A DNA stretch of 53,310 nucleotides from an uncultured Nitrospira sp. (GCA_902500785.1 CABVRW010000023.1:1-53310), one strand, 5' to 3'; positions 1 through 10,160 are shown, counted from the stretch's first letter. Notes: generated from the letters alone by a model not told the origin. Numbers and translations: made by a program.

Positions 1-91
1 TGAATGCTAACTTGGCGCGCTTTTTGTCGTGCCCACCGCACGCAAGCTTCCCGTTTGATCAAAACACGGTTAACCGTAGCGGATAGTCATT
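1..91. other. Left-edge non-coding stretch upstream of atpH
   Basis: No gene can be read here. It probably holds the spacer between a preceding ATP synthase gene, such as atpF outside the window, and atpH; that is inference from usual operon order. A perfect 12-bp palindrome, acggttaaccgt, sits at 66-77 just before the GTG start of atpH. Its role is unknown. Confidence 0.4.
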
Positions 92-631
92 GTGATTAAG
101 ACAGCCGTCGCACGTCGATACGCAAAAGCTCTGTTCGAACTTCTTGATACCCCAAGCATCGAGCCTGCCCGCTCGGCGTTGAACGGGCTGGGAGAGGCCT
201 TCACGCAGTCTGCTGCGTTGCGCCATGCCATCGCTTCTCCTGTGTTCCCGGAAGAAACCAAATTGGGTGCGCTGATTGAATTGGCCACTCGACTCGGATG
301 CCCGCCGGTCGGCCAGAGATTTCTCGAACTCTTGGTCAAAAAGAATCGGGTCAGTTTCCTGCCGGACATCGCCGAGGCCTTCGCCAAGCTCGTGGATCAA
401 TCCAAGGGGACGCAGCAAGTGCTCGTGTCATCCGCGAATGCCTTGCCCGCGGCCGAGCAGGATCGGATCACCACCCGATTGCGCGATCTTTTACAGCGCG
501 ACGTCGATGTCACCTTCCATACAGAACCTGAACATGTCGCCGGCCTCCACATCCGCCTGGGCAGCACCGTCGTAGACAGCACGGTCCGGGGCCGACTGAG
601 CGCCATGCAGCGTGTGTTGACCAAGGAGTAG
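92..631 (+). CDS. atpH: ATP synthase F1 subunit delta
   Basis: This is the delta (OSCP) subunit, which links the top of the F1 alpha3beta3 head to the peripheral b stalk of the membrane ATP synthase. The 179-residue length is normal for the family. The N-terminus has the characteristic [11 protein letters not shown] segment of the helical F1-binding domain. The C-terminus carries the conserved pattern around [13 protein letters not shown] near residues 157-169. The start is a GTG; no better start lies nearby. It is followed after 2 nt by atpA and opens the atpH-A-G-D-C block, which is one operon by spacing and strand. Identification is by family pattern and by context. Confidence 0.95.
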   Translation: MIKTAVARRYAKALFELLDTPSIEPARSALNGLGEAFTQSAALRHAIASPVFPEETKLGALIELATRLGCPPVGQRFLELLVKKNRVSFLPDIAEAFAKLVDQSKGTQQVLVSSANALPAAEQDRITTRLRDLLQRDVDVTFHTEPEHVAGLHIRLGSTVVDSTVRGRLSAMQRVLTKE

Positions 632-633
632 CC

Positions 634-2151
634 ATGCAGATCAAGGCAGAAGAGATCAGCTCCATTATCAAAGAAAAGATCAAGGGATTCGATCAACAAG
701 TCGATGTCAGCCAGACCGGCTCCGTCATTCAGGTCGGAGACGGGATTGCGAAAGTTTATGGCTTAGACGGTGCGATGGCCGGCGAGATGCTCGAATTTCC
801 GGGCGGTCTGTACGGCATTGCTTTGAACCTCGAAGAGGACAACGTCGGCGCCGTGTTGATGGGCGACGATGTCGGGATCAAGGAAGGCGATCCGGTCAAG
901 CGGACCGGCCGCATTGCTGAAATCCCTGTCGGTGAAGCGCTGGTCGGACGGGTGGTGAACGCGATCGGCCAACCGATCGACGGCAAGGGTCCGATCAATT
1001 CCCAGCACTCCTCCCGTATCGAAGTGGTGGCCCCGGGTGTCAACACCCGGCAGTCCGTGCGTGAACCGTTGCAGACAGGCATCAAGGCCATCGACGCCAT
1101 GATCCCTATCGGTCGCGGTCAGCGGGAGTTGATCATCGGAGATCGGCAAACCGGAAAAACAGCGATTGCTGTCGATACCATCATCAATCAAAAAGGCCTC
1201 GACGTATTCTGTATCTATGTTGCCGTCGGGCAGAAGCGGTCGACGGTTGCGCGTGTGGTCAAGACCCTCGAAGAAAATCATGCCATGGACTACAGCATGG
1301 TCGTCGCGGCCACGGCGAGCGATCCGGCGCCGATGCAGTTCTTGGCTCCGTTCTCTGGTGCCGCGATCGGTGAATATTTCCGTGACAACGGCAAGCACGC
1401 GTTGATTGTGTACGATGACTTGTCGAAGCACGCGGTGGCTTATCGGCAGCTCTCCCTGTTGCTGCGCCGCCCGCCGGGCCGCGAAGCCTACCCGGGCGAT
1501 GTCTTTTATCTGCACTCCCGTCTGTTGGAGCGTGCCGCTAAGCTGAGTGACAAACTCGGCGGGGGCAGTTTGACCGCCCTGCCGATCATCGAAACACAAG
1601 CCGGCGACGTGTCGGCCTACATTCCCACCAACGTGATCTCGATTACGGATGGGCAGATTTATCTCGGCAGCGACCTGTTCTATTCCGGTATTCGCCCGGC
1701 TATTAATGTCGGTCTGTCGGTCTCTCGCGTCGGCGGGTCCGCGCAAATCAAGACCATGAAACAGGTCGCCGGTACGCTGCGGTTGGACCTTGCGCAGTAT
1801 CGGGAAATGGCCGCCTTCTCACAGTTCGGTAGCGAACTCGACAAGGCCACTCAAATGCAGCTTGCCCGTGGTGTGCGCATGGTGGAACTGCTCAAGCAAG
1901 GGCAATACAAACCGATGCCGGTCGCAGACCAGGTGTTGTCGATTTATGCTGGCGTCAATGGATTCCTGGACGATGTGCCCGTAGACAAGGTGCTGCAATT
2001 CGAAGCAGACCTGCTTCATTATGTGGGCCAGAACCACCAGGACATGCGGAAAGAGATTGCCACGGTCGGAAAAATCGACGACAAGGTCGGCGGCAGGCTG
2101 AAAGAGATCATCGCGACGTTTAAACAGAAAATGGGCTACGGAGCAAAATAG
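634..2151 (+). CDS. atpA: ATP synthase F1 subunit alpha
   Basis: This is the regulatory nucleotide-binding alpha subunit of the F1 head. The protein has 505 residues, the normal length. The Walker A motif GDRQTGKT lies at residues 169-176. The Walker B-type strand [12 protein letters not shown] and the [20 protein letters not shown] segment typical of alpha subunits are both clear. The gene starts 2 nt after atpH, which suggests coupled translation. The GxxxxGKT lysine and threonine are intact, as expected for a subunit that binds but does not hydrolyse ATP. It works with atpG, atpD and atpC downstream. Confidence 0.98.
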   Translation: MQIKAEEISSIIKEKIKGFDQQVDVSQTGSVIQVGDGIAKVYGLDGAMAGEMLEFPGGLYGIALNLEEDNVGAVLMGDDVGIKEGDPVKRTGRIAEIPVGEALVGRVVNAIGQPIDGKGPINSQHSSRIEVVAPGVNTRQSVREPLQTGIKAIDAMIPIGRGQRELIIGDRQTGKTAIAVDTIINQKGLDVFCIYVAVGQKRSTVARVVKTLEENHAMDYSMVVAATASDPAPMQFLAPFSGAAIGEYFRDNGKHALIVYDDLSKHAVAYRQLSLLLRRPPGREAYPGDVFYLHSRLLERAAKLSDKLGGGSLTALPIIETQAGDVSAYIPTNVISITDGQIYLGSDLFYSGIRPAINVGLSVSRVGGSAQIKTMKQVAGTLRLDLAQYREMAAFSQFGSELDKATQMQLARGVRMVELLKQGQYKPMPVADQVLSIYAGVNGFLDDVPVDKVLQFEADLLHYVGQNHQDMRKEIATVGKIDDKVGGRLKEIIATFKQKMGYGAK

Positions 2152-2216
2152 CGATCAACCTTCAGCTATCAGCATGGAGCTGTAGGCTGAGCGTTGACTG
2201 CTGAGAGCATACAAGA

Positions 2217-3104
2217 ATGCCGAGCTTACAATCTCTCAGGCGGAAAATTGCCGCCTTCAAGAATACACAAAAGATTACGAAGGCCATGAAAATGGTGGCG
2301 GCGGCGAAACTCAAACGGTCGCAAGACCGTATCCTGGCCGCACGGCCCTACGCCCATAAAATGCGTGGCGTGCTCAGCAATCTCAGCCGGCGTGTGAATC
2401 GTACCGCTCACCCCCTGCTCCAGAAGCGCGAGGGGAAGAAAATTGAAATTCTGGTCGTGACGACCGATCGGGGACTCTGCGGCGGCTTCAACGGCAACAT
2501 CGTCAGGAAAAGCTCCGAGTTTGTCCGGCAGTGCGAGTCTCGGGGCCTTTCGGTCAATCTCAGTATTATCGGCCGCAAGGGGCGTGATTATTTTCGCCGA
2601 CGTTCCTGGCCGATCAGGCAGGAATGGACAGGGATTTTCGATAAGCTGACCTTCGAACATGCCATCGACATCGGCGGGGACCTGACGGAACATTTTATCA
2701 ATGGCGCATTCGATGAACTCTACGTGGTCTATAATGAGTTCAAGTCTGCGATCCAGCAGCGGGTCATTGTCGAAAAGTTATTCCCCATTGATACGGCGGC
2801 CGAGTTCGAGGCGGCGGCGAGCTCGACGGAAGGCTCCTCCGTCGGGGGAAGCTATTTGTATGAGCCGGACGAGGGCGAACTCCTGGACGTCTTGGTTCCG
2901 AAGCATTTCCAGATTCAGGCCTATCGCATCTTGCTGGAGTCGGCGGCGGCGGAACACGGGGCACGAATGGCGGCCATGGACGGCGCGACTCGCAATGCCG
3001 GACAGCTCATCAAGAAAGTGACCCTGTATTACAACAAGACCCGCCAGGCGGCCATTACCAAAGAACTCATGGACATCGTGGGCGGCGCAGAAGCCCTGAA
3101 ATGA
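2217..3104 (+). CDS. atpG: ATP synthase F1 subunit gamma
   Basis: This is the central rotor shaft of F1. The protein has 295 residues. It begins with the typical N-terminal helix (LRRKIAAFKNTQKITKAMKMVAAAKLKR) that runs into the alpha3beta3 cavity. It has the TDRGLCGGFNGN motif near residue 80. It ends with the conserved C-terminal helix region containing RNAGQLIKKVTLYYNKTRQA followed by TKELMDIVGGAEAL. A 65-nt gap separates it from atpA. That gap contains imperfectly repeated tcagc/gctga words that could fold. The family assignment is firm. Confidence 0.97.
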   Translation: MPSLQSLRRKIAAFKNTQKITKAMKMVAAAKLKRSQDRILAARPYAHKMRGVLSNLSRRVNRTAHPLLQKREGKKIEILVVTTDRGLCGGFNGNIVRKSSEFVRQCESRGLSVNLSIIGRKGRDYFRRRSWPIRQEWTGIFDKLTFEHAIDIGGDLTEHFINGAFDELYVVYNEFKSAIQQRVIVEKLFPIDTAAEFEAAASSTEGSSVGGSYLYEPDEGELLDVLVPKHFQIQAYRILLESAAAEHGARMAAMDGATRNAGQLIKKVTLYYNKTRQAAITKELMDIVGGAEALK

Positions 3105-3136
3105 AATGTAGAATGAGGAATGCTGCACCACGGTGA

Positions 3137-4615
<1,479 letters not shown>

Positions 4616-4630
4616 GAGCGGGTTCCGATC

Positions 4631-4659
4631 GTCCTCTTTGCCGGCGCGCAGCAGAGGAC
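4631..4659 (+). other. Hairpin between atpD and atpC
   Basis: The arms gtcctct (4631-4637) and agaggac (4653-4659) are perfectly complementary around a 15-nt GC-rich loop. There is no T-run after it, so it is unlikely to be a full terminator inside this operon. A role in mRNA processing or partial termination between the abundant beta subunit and epsilon is possible but is inference. Confidence 0.35.
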
Positions 4660-4703
4660 CCTTCGGTTCCCTCTCAAATGAGAAACGGGAGTAGGAAGAG
4701 AAG

Positions 4704-5126
4704 ATGGCGGGGAAGATTCTATTAGAAGTAGTCACGCCGGAGAAGTTGCTCCTGAGCCAGGATGTCGATGAGGTCATCGCTCCAGGCAGCGAAGGAGAAT
4801 TTGGTGTTTTGCCGGGACACTGCCATTTTTTGTCCAGCCTGCGCATCGGAGAACTCCGGTACAAGACCCAAGAAGCCTGGCACTACATGTCGATTCTGTG
4901 GGGCTACGCCGAGGTCACGCCGTCAAAGGTTACTGTGATGGCGGAAGTTGCGGAGAAGGCGGAAGACATCGATGTCGGTCGTGCGCAGCAGGCCGTTGAA
5001 ACGGCCGAACAACGGCTTCAAGCCGGTGGGCTCCCTTCCGAAGTGAAAGAGGCGCAGATCAGCCTCGAAAAAGCCCGTCTTCGTAAAAAGATCGCCGACC
5101 GCGCTAGGAAAACAGGACACGCCTAA
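4704..5126 (+). CDS. atpC: ATP synthase F1 subunit epsilon
   Basis: Epsilon sits at the foot of the gamma shaft, contacts the c-ring and can inhibit ATP hydrolysis. The protein has 140 residues. The N-terminal beta-sandwich begins with ILLEVVTPEKLLLSQDVDEV and carries the PGSEGEFGVLPGHC signature. The C-terminal helical hairpin follows from about residue 90. The ATG is preceded by the purine-rich stretch ggaagagaag. It is the last gene of the atp block. A strong hairpin follows at 5329-5355. Confidence 0.96.
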   Translation: MAGKILLEVVTPEKLLLSQDVDEVIAPGSEGEFGVLPGHCHFLSSLRIGELRYKTQEAWHYMSILWGYAEVTPSKVTVMAEVAEKAEDIDVGRAQQAVETAEQRLQAGGLPSEVKEAQISLEKARLRKKIADRARKTGHA

Positions 5127-5328
5127 ACGCTCTCCCTCGTACTTCATGTGCGCCCATCGATTTTGAGCCTCCCTACTGGTCCTGCAGCTCGTCTCCTCGA
5201 TACGAACATTACGCCACCTGGAACCAGGAAGCACTGTCTGCCATCCTAAGCCGATTCCTTTCGCCGGAGCGGGTGGGAGATGGATGGTGCTCCGCCATGA
5301 TGGCGACGCAGGATGTCGTGCACCTCAA

Positions 5329-5355
5329 CCGGCAGAACGTGGTACGTTCTGCCGG
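5329..5355. terminator. Perfect 12-bp hairpin between convergent genes
   Basis: The arms ccggcagaacgt (5329-5340) and acgttctgccgg (5344-5355) are exact reverse complements around a 3-nt ggt loop. It lies between the end of atpC and the end of a convergent gene on the other strand. This position fits a bidirectional terminator. Neither side has a clear T-run, so Rho-independent action is not assured. An operator role is less likely from the position. Confidence 0.55.
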
Positions 5356-5400
5356 TAGGCTCATGGCCTATGTTACGCCAGCCTGAGAAGACGTAGGACG

Positions 5401-5997
5401 CTATGGTCCGACAGGAATCGTAATCACGATCGCACCCATGACATCATTGAGCTTGAAGTCACGCTTTGGGCTGTCGGGGTGGGCATTGTGACAGCCGAGG
5501 CAAGCCTGGGTTGATGCGAGATCGGCGTACACGGCCTGAAAGTAGCGCGTTTCTCCGACCTTCATGAAGCCGGTATGCGGACGATCGGGTTGCGTCAAGA
5601 TAGTACCGAGACCCGACTGTTCAAGCTCATTCGCGGCGACATTGCGCTTGTTGATCGGCCACAAGCTGATGAGCCGGTATTGGATTCCCAATCCCTTCTT
5701 GGCGATATACCGTCCCGATTCCATCAGAAACTGGGCCGGTAAGGGCAACGTATTCTTCTGCTCCCAGTTCTCCGATGCTACGACCACACCCTTTGTTTGT
5801 AGGCGCTCGACGACATGTCTGGTATACACATCCCGGTCCGCTTCAATCACGGCATGAATATAGTTGGCTACCGTTTCGATCGGCAGAGTGATTGGAGCGT
5901 TCTCCGATCGCGCATGAGTCGGCCCCAGCACTATCGCGCCGACCAAGGCGAATCCCATCAAGGTCGCGACCCGCAGTAATGTGATGGAGGATGTCAT
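5401..5997 (-). CDS. Exported DUF3365-like single-haem protein
   Basis: The encoded protein has 198 residues and resembles the DUF3365 (Tll0287-like) family, which binds one c-type haem in a PAS-like fold and is often seen as a periplasmic sensor domain. The N-terminus MTSSITLLRVATLMGFALVG is a signal peptide ending near the THARSE segment. One haem-binding motif, CLGCH, is at residues 166-170. This ATG is chosen because AGGAGG lies 6-7 nt upstream and the longer open frame adds non-coding-looking sequence. It is convergent with the atp operon. There is no kinase or output domain, so a role as a stand-alone redox or gas sensor or as an electron carrier is inference. Confidence 0.8.
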   Translation of the reverse strand: MTSSITLLRVATLMGFALVGAIVLGPTHARSENAPITLPIETVANYIHAVIEADRDVYTRHVVERLQTKGVVVASENWEQKNTLPLPAQFLMESGRYIAKKGLGIQYRLISLWPINKRNVAANELEQSGLGTILTQPDRPHTGFMKVGETRYFQAVYADLASTQACLGCHNAHPDSPKRDFKLNDVMGAIVITIPVGP

Positions 5998-6580
5998 AGA
6001 GGCCTCCTTGTTGTGCGCACGGGTGAGTCGGACTGGCCGGCGCACCGCGTGAGCGGGGTTGCACGATGCAGTTCGGGAACATGCGTACTCGGCGCAATGG
6101 AGAGGCACGAAAGTTCGATTGCCGAATAGACCAGGAGAATAAATCGAGTGGGATCGAAGAGGCGGAAGGGGTGTAATGGTGAACCAGAATGTCGGCCCTA
6201 CAGGGGGCCCTCTGGAAAAACGACCGGTCGTGGGAAGGTACCGAAGGCATAGCCCCAGCTCCTTACCCGTACGAACCAGCGTGCCCACAAGATCATACGA
6301 TGCTTTATCCTACTCTTGAGTGTGGGAGTTGTCCAATGCCAACTGTGCAGACTTTTTCCGCCGCGACTGCTGAATGCTCCGGAGACCGCAGATAATCGGC
6401 TGGTCGTCACCGTGCTGATAGCGGATCGCTTCAGATGTGCCGAACGGAATCCCTGTCGGGTTGCCTGGTTTTAGCCGCGGTCTTCGTCCCTGTCCACATC
6501 AGCCGATCGTCATCGGAAGACCGGAGAACGAACGTCTTTGATTGCATTCGGTTGTGACGCTGCCGTAGCGTAATGCCGCC
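5998..6580. other. Gene-free interval between haem protein and RluD-type gene
   Basis: About 580 bases without a convincing gene. It separates two divergently transcribed genes, so it should contain both promoters, but I cannot place convincing -35/-10 pairs. A perfect 12-bp palindrome, acgaccggtcgt, lies at 6220-6231. Short open frames here have no recognisable product and no ribosome-binding sites. Confidence 0.5.
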
Positions 6581-7558
6581 ATGCAAACAGAGTTTGTCAT
6601 TTCAGCCGGAGAGCAGCCAAAACGCCTGGATGTGTTTCTCGTACGCCGAGAACCAAGGTTGTCTCGTGCCGCCTTGCAACGCATGATTACGGCCGGATGG
6701 GTACGGGTCAACGATCAACTTGCCAGACCGAGTCAGCGAATCAAGCCGGGTGACGTCATCAAATTCGACAGTCCCAAGCCTGCGCCGCTGCTGGTGGATG
6801 GGCAACCTAGGCCGCTGGAGATCCTCTTTGAAGATGCTGCCTGTCTGGTTCTCAACAAGCCTGCTGGTGTCGTGGCCCATCCGGGGCCGGGTCATTGGTC
6901 CGACACCTTACTCAACGCGCTCCTCCACCATGGTGTTCAGGCCGGAGAGATAGCCACTCCTGGATTTGTTCATCGCCTGGACAAAGACACCTCTGGCGTG
7001 ATGGTCGTGGCGAAAACGGCGGAGGCGCATCGTCGGCTTGCGGTACAGTTTGTAGGCCATTCGATCGTCCGTCAGTATGAGGCGCTGGTCTGTGGCGTTC
7101 CGACGCAACTCGACGGCCGTATCGAGATTGGGATCGGACCTGATCGACAGAACCCCAAACGGACCTCAATGGAAACGCTGCACCCCAAAGCGTCGATCAC
7201 GGAGTATACGGTCGAAGAATCATTCGGTGCCCTGGCGGCCCATGTGTTGCTGCGGCCTCACACGGGGCGCACGCATCAAATACGGGCGCATCTTCAGGCG
7301 ATCGGCTCGCCCATCATGGGAGATCACGCCTATGGAGGAGCCACCATCTGCACGGCGGATGGGTCTCAGATTCCTCGTGTGATGCTGCATGCGCGAACAC
7401 TCGGGTTCTCACATCCCACGACCGAGGCCTATTGCGAGTTTGCGGTCTCCCCTCCGTCAGATTTCTGCGCTCTCCATCAGCGACTACGCTCGGCCCTGTC
7501 CTGCGAAAAAGAGAGTATTGCCAGAGGTGGCGTGTCACGCCTGCTCGCCTGGCTGTGA
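6581..7558 (+). CDS. RluA/RluD-family pseudouridine synthase, copy 1
   Basis: This enzyme converts uridines in RNA to pseudouridine; RluD family members act on large-subunit rRNA. The protein has 325 residues. An S4 RNA-binding domain occupies roughly residues 12-75 (RLDVFLVRREPRLSRAALQ). The catalytic domain starts near residue 85. The catalytic motif HRLDKDTSG has its aspartate at residue 134. The late motif RPHTGRTHQIRAHL is intact. A second, clearly related copy lies at 8466-9422, so target specificity cannot be given. The ATG has no obvious ribosome-binding site. Confidence 0.92.
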   Translation: MQTEFVISAGEQPKRLDVFLVRREPRLSRAALQRMITAGWVRVNDQLARPSQRIKPGDVIKFDSPKPAPLLVDGQPRPLEILFEDAACLVLNKPAGVVAHPGPGHWSDTLLNALLHHGVQAGEIATPGFVHRLDKDTSGVMVVAKTAEAHRRLAVQFVGHSIVRQYEALVCGVPTQLDGRIEIGIGPDRQNPKRTSMETLHPKASITEYTVEESFGALAAHVLLRPHTGRTHQIRAHLQAIGSPIMGDHAYGGATICTADGSQIPRVMLHARTLGFSHPTTEAYCEFAVSPPSDFCALHQRLRSALSCEKESIARGGVSRLLAWL

Positions 7559-7590
7559 GGATTCGTGTTTAAGGCAGTCGAAACAGACCG

Positions 7591-8106
7591 TTATAGGGAG
7601 AACCCGGAAATATCACGGTCCAGGTGCTGACGTTGGACGAGGAAGTACGGGAACCGCCCAAACGTCAGACGGCAACCGACTAGATAGCGGGGCTGGGTCG
7701 TTCCAACCGGGAGGGGCATGGCCCATCGCACTTCGAACAGGGTCAGTGAACGTTGCCGTTGAAGGGCTGGATTTTGAATGCTCAACAACTGTCTGTTCTG
7801 AGGTTTCTGGTCCAGCAAGAGGAGAACACCGTCTGAGCTGACATTCAGCGAATGGGCCTTCCCGAGGATAGTGGACGCCTCAAGCCCTTGACCCTCCACT
7901 AGCTCATAGATGCAGGGAGTTCTGACGGCGAACCGTGCATCGATGCGGCGATCACGCTCGGCGACCGGCATCAGCAGTTCGCTCTGGTTCTCCACAGCAG
8001 AGTGCCGAACGGTTGGGGTCACAGCGGGAGAGCTCTGTAGCGACCTGAGGATTCTGTGGATAAAATTAGCAGCCATGGAATTGTCACAACCTCCCAATCG
8101 TGTCAC
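7591..8106 (-). CDS. PilZ-like domain protein
   Basis: The encoded protein has about 171 residues. From about residue 52 it shows the PilZ pattern: an arginine-rich RDRRIDARFAVR segment and then a LNVSSDGVLLLL segment matching the (D/N)xSxxG part of the c-di-GMP-binding motif. FEVRW and YLVGCRLTFG strands follow, as in the PilZ beta-barrel. No membrane segment or second domain is seen. Binding of c-di-GMP is inferred from the motif. The start is uncertain: a GTG at 8106 follows GAGGA by about 9 nt, and an ATG at 8076 has only a distant GGGAGG. It lies between the two pseudouridine synthase genes on the opposite strand. Confidence 0.7.
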   Translation of the reverse strand: MTRLGGCDNSMAANFIHRILRSLQSSPAVTPTVRHSAVENQSELLMPVAERDRRIDARFAVRTPCIYELVEGQGLEASTILGKAHSLNVSSDGVLLLLDQKPQNRQLLSIQNPALQRQRSLTLFEVRWAMPLPVGTTQPRYLVGCRLTFGRFPYFLVQRQHLDRDISGFSL

Positions 8107-8276
8107 GTCAAACTATCCTCATAGAGAAGCAATTCAGGTGCCCGTAGAAGGCCGAATAGTCGTTGCGCTAAGGGTATGAATTTTTTCCTTGATGCAAATC
8201 CGTGACGGTATGCCATCAGGAGAGTGCGCAGAATCGTGGTGTCAAATTGACCGCAGCCATGACAGAAATGAACAGT

Positions 8277-8290
8277 CGAACACGTGTTCG
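8277..8290. promoter_or_regulatory. 14-bp perfect palindrome, candidate operator
   Basis: The sequence cgaacacgtgttcg is its own reverse complement. It lies in the divergent spacer between the PilZ-like gene and the second RluD-type gene. The size and symmetry fit a dimeric regulator site. No regulator is identified. Confidence 0.35.
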
Positions 8291-8322
8291 TCCTGGGGCT
8301 CAGCAAGGTGCGTATCTATGCC

Positions 8323-8363
8323 GACATGTGGATGAATTGTGGACGACATGTGTGTGACATGTG
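8323..8363. repeat. Three helically phased gacatgtg repeats
   Basis: Exact copies of gacatgtg start at 8323, 8345 and 8356, so their spacings are 22 and 11 bp, close to two turns and one turn of DNA. Each contains the palindrome acatgt. They lie about 100-140 bp before the GTG of the next gene. Such phasing is typical of cooperative protein-binding sites, but chance remains possible for an 8-mer in a short tract. Confidence 0.35.
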
Positions 8364-8465
8364 CAGAACGGAGAGAGGTGGCGAGTATCTTGTTTTTGCC
8401 CGCCCCGTGTGGCAGCCTAGGCGGTCGCATGGCGGTCTATTTCGGGCAGTCCCAAGGTGAATAGG

Positions 8466-9422
8466 GTGAGCACCACTCCGGTTGAATTTGTCGTGACCGG
8501 AGGAGAATCGTCCAAGCGGATCGATGTCTTCCTTGCCAACCGCGACCCGACCTTTTCCCGCTCGGCCCTACAGCGATTGATCGGGGAGGGACGCATCCAG
8601 ATCAATGGCCAAACGGTCCGGCCGAGCCAAAAAATCAAGCCAGGGGATCGCATCAGACTGGAGGTGCCACGGCCTGAGCCGCTTGATCTCAAGCCCGAGG
8701 CCATCTCATTTGACATCCTCCACGAAGATTCAGATTTATTGGTGCTCCATAAGCCGGCAGGTCTCGTCGTTCACCCGGCGCCGGGAAATTGGTCCGGAAC
8801 ATTGGTGAATGCACTACTGCATCACTTTGCGACATCGGGAGTCACTCCGTCGCACATCGGGGGCAAGGAGCGTCCCGGTCTCGTCCACCGGCTGGACAAG
8901 GAAACGTCCGGGGTGATGGTGATTGCCAAGACGGACCAGGCGCATCGCGCTCTGGCAGCCCAGTTCAAGCTGCATACGATCACCAGGGTGTATGAAGCAC
9001 TGATGTGGGGGGTGCCGAAAAAGGGACATGGCCTCATCGAGCTAGCGATCGGGCGGGACACCAAAGAGCGGAAAAAGTTTTCAGCCCGGACCACCAAACC
9101 GAAACCCTCTGCGACCGATTATCAGGTCAATGAGCGGTATGGAAAAATCGCGGCGCATGTCCGCCTGTGCCCTAGGACCGGACGAACCCATCAGCTGCGC
9201 GTTCATTTAACCTCGATCGACCATCCCATCCTCGGGGATAAGACATACGGCGGGTCCAAAGTGATGGTGGTTGCGGGGATACCGATTCCCCGTGTGATGC
9301 TGCATGCGCGCACGCTGGGATTTACGCATCCCACCGGCGGGGAGTACCATGAATTCGATGTGCCCTGTCCGCCCGATATGGAGCAGGTGCAGGAACTGCT
9401 TCGCGCTGCCTCGGCTCACTGA
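8466..9422 (+). CDS. RluA/RluD-family pseudouridine synthase, copy 2
   Basis: This is a second RNA pseudouridine synthase of the same subfamily as the gene at 6581. The protein has 318 residues from the GTG at 8466, chosen because AAGGTG lies about 7 nt before it; a GTG at 8457 is also in frame. The S4 domain has RIDVFLANRDPTFSRSALQ near the N-terminus. The catalytic HRLDKETSG has its aspartate at residue 144. The CPRTGRTHQLRVHL motif is present. By eye the two copies align without large gaps over their whole length and are about half identical. They probably arose by duplication, with the PilZ-like gene now between them. Confidence 0.92.
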   Translation: MSTTPVEFVVTGGESSKRIDVFLANRDPTFSRSALQRLIGEGRIQINGQTVRPSQKIKPGDRIRLEVPRPEPLDLKPEAISFDILHEDSDLLVLHKPAGLVVHPAPGNWSGTLVNALLHHFATSGVTPSHIGGKERPGLVHRLDKETSGVMVIAKTDQAHRALAAQFKLHTITRVYEALMWGVPKKGHGLIELAIGRDTKERKKFSARTTKPKPSATDYQVNERYGKIAAHVRLCPRTGRTHQLRVHLTSIDHPILGDKTYGGSKVMVVAGIPIPRVMLHARTLGFTHPTGGEYHEFDVPCPPDMEQVQELLRAASAH

Positions 9423-9499
9423 GATTGCCGGGCGTTCACCTGAACCAGATGACGAGGATGCCGACGGTAACGGTCGGCGAGAGTGAGGAGTGATGAACG

Positions 9500-9922
9500 A
9501 TGGAAACCAGTGCTGTGCTCGATCGGATCGGTGAGCTGATTGCGCAGCTCAAGGGATATGCTTCAAAACTTCCGGCGGTGGTGCATCTCGCGTCGGTGCC
9601 GACCGGGATCAAACCAAAACCTGAGGCGGTGGAAGTCTTCGAGCAGGCCCTACTGCGATTTCGGGAACAAAGCGGCCGCTCTCCGTTCAAGAGCCTGCAA
9701 GATTATCTGATCGAGTCACTCGAAGCCTTTGAGGTCGGCAATGTGCTGGGCGTTGTCCAGCCGCTTCTAGCCGTCCTTGATCAGGTGGAGCGCATGCATC
9801 GGGATAAGGAAATCAAAGTCGGTCCGGCCGATGAGAAACGGATGGGTGAGTATCGTGCGGCGCTGGTCAAGATCCTGCCGGGCAGTCAGCCGGAGTTGGA
9901 GGGTGCAGGGCGGGGCATGTGA
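9500..9922 (+). CDS. Conserved small hypothetical protein
   Basis: I do not recognise this 140-residue protein. It is predicted to be mostly helical, with a proline-rich segment (VPTGIKPKPEAVEVFEQALL) in the first half and a PLLAVLDQVERMHRDKEIK helix in the second. No signal peptide, membrane segment, cysteine motif or nucleotide-binding motif is seen. GAGGAG lies about 9 nt before the ATG. It follows the second RluD-type gene by 77 nt on the same strand and may be cotranscribed. Codon use looks like that of its neighbours, so it is likely a real gene. Confidence 0.7.
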   Translation: METSAVLDRIGELIAQLKGYASKLPAVVHLASVPTGIKPKPEAVEVFEQALLRFREQSGRSPFKSLQDYLIESLEAFEVGNVLGVVQPLLAVLDQVERMHRDKEIKVGPADEKRMGEYRAALVKILPGSQPELEGAGRGM

Positions 9923-9934
9923 TACCCGCAGTGA

Positions 9935-9971
9935 CCATGTTCAATTGAGCATCATCATTCATTGAACATGG
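9935..9971. terminator. Inverted repeat between convergent genes
   Basis: The arms ccatgttcaat (9935-9945) and attgaacatgg (9961-9971) are perfect 11-bp complements around a 15-nt AT-rich loop. It lies between a plus-strand gene ending at 9922 and a minus-strand gene ending at 9981, which fits a bidirectional terminator. No T-run follows. Confidence 0.5.
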
Positions 9972-9980
9972 CGCGAAGCG

Positions 9981-10160
9981 CTAATGTCCCATCTTCGGCC
10001 CGGCAGCATTGTCGCCGGCGGTCACCAGCTGGAAGCGGACGGTCGATCCACAGTGCGGACATTTCGCGCGGACCGTTTCTTCGTCGAGGACGTCATAGTG
10101 ATCCTGCTTCAGCCACATCAATTGAAAACACTTCGGACAGCTTCGCACTTGCGTTCCCAT
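9981..10160 (-). CDS. Small zinc-ribbon protein
   Basis: A 59-codon reading frame encodes a protein with two CxxC knuckles: CPKC at residues 8-11 and CPHC at about residues 34-37. About 22 residues lie between them, as in zinc ribbons. The ATG is preceded by the purine stretch AAGGGGAAG. The frame ends at a TAG beside an inverted repeat. The sequence includes LMWLKQDHYDVLDEE between the knuckles. No function is known to me; small zinc ribbons of this type often bind nucleic acid or partner proteins. The two matched CxxC pairs in frame make it very unlikely to be a random open frame. Confidence 0.75.
   Translation of the reverse strand: MGTQVRSCPKCFQLMWLKQDHYDVLDEETVRAKCPHCGSTVRFQLVTAGDNAAGPKMGH

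Larger units (their letters stand above)
8107..8465. other. Gene-free interval upstream of second RluD-type gene
   Basis: This interval has no convincing gene. A weak 67-codon frame on the minus strand (8103-8306) overlaps the PilZ-like start by GTGA but begins at TTG and is not recognised. The stretch contains a 14-bp perfect palindrome at 8277-8290 and three copies of gacatgtg at 8323-8363, listed separately. It is the likely promoter region for both flanking genes. Confidence 0.5.

Noticed and set aside
763-1746. A 327-codon minus-strand frame inside atpA
   Set aside because: It is the antisense shadow of a highly conserved gene; the same holds for long antisense frames within pheS (24304-25905), pheA and the sulfite reductase gene.
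8103-8306. A 67-codon minus-strand frame overlapping the PilZ-like start by GTGA
   Set aside because: It starts at TTG, has no family pattern apart from one CxxC, and lies in a region with operator-like repeats. The overlap may be chance.
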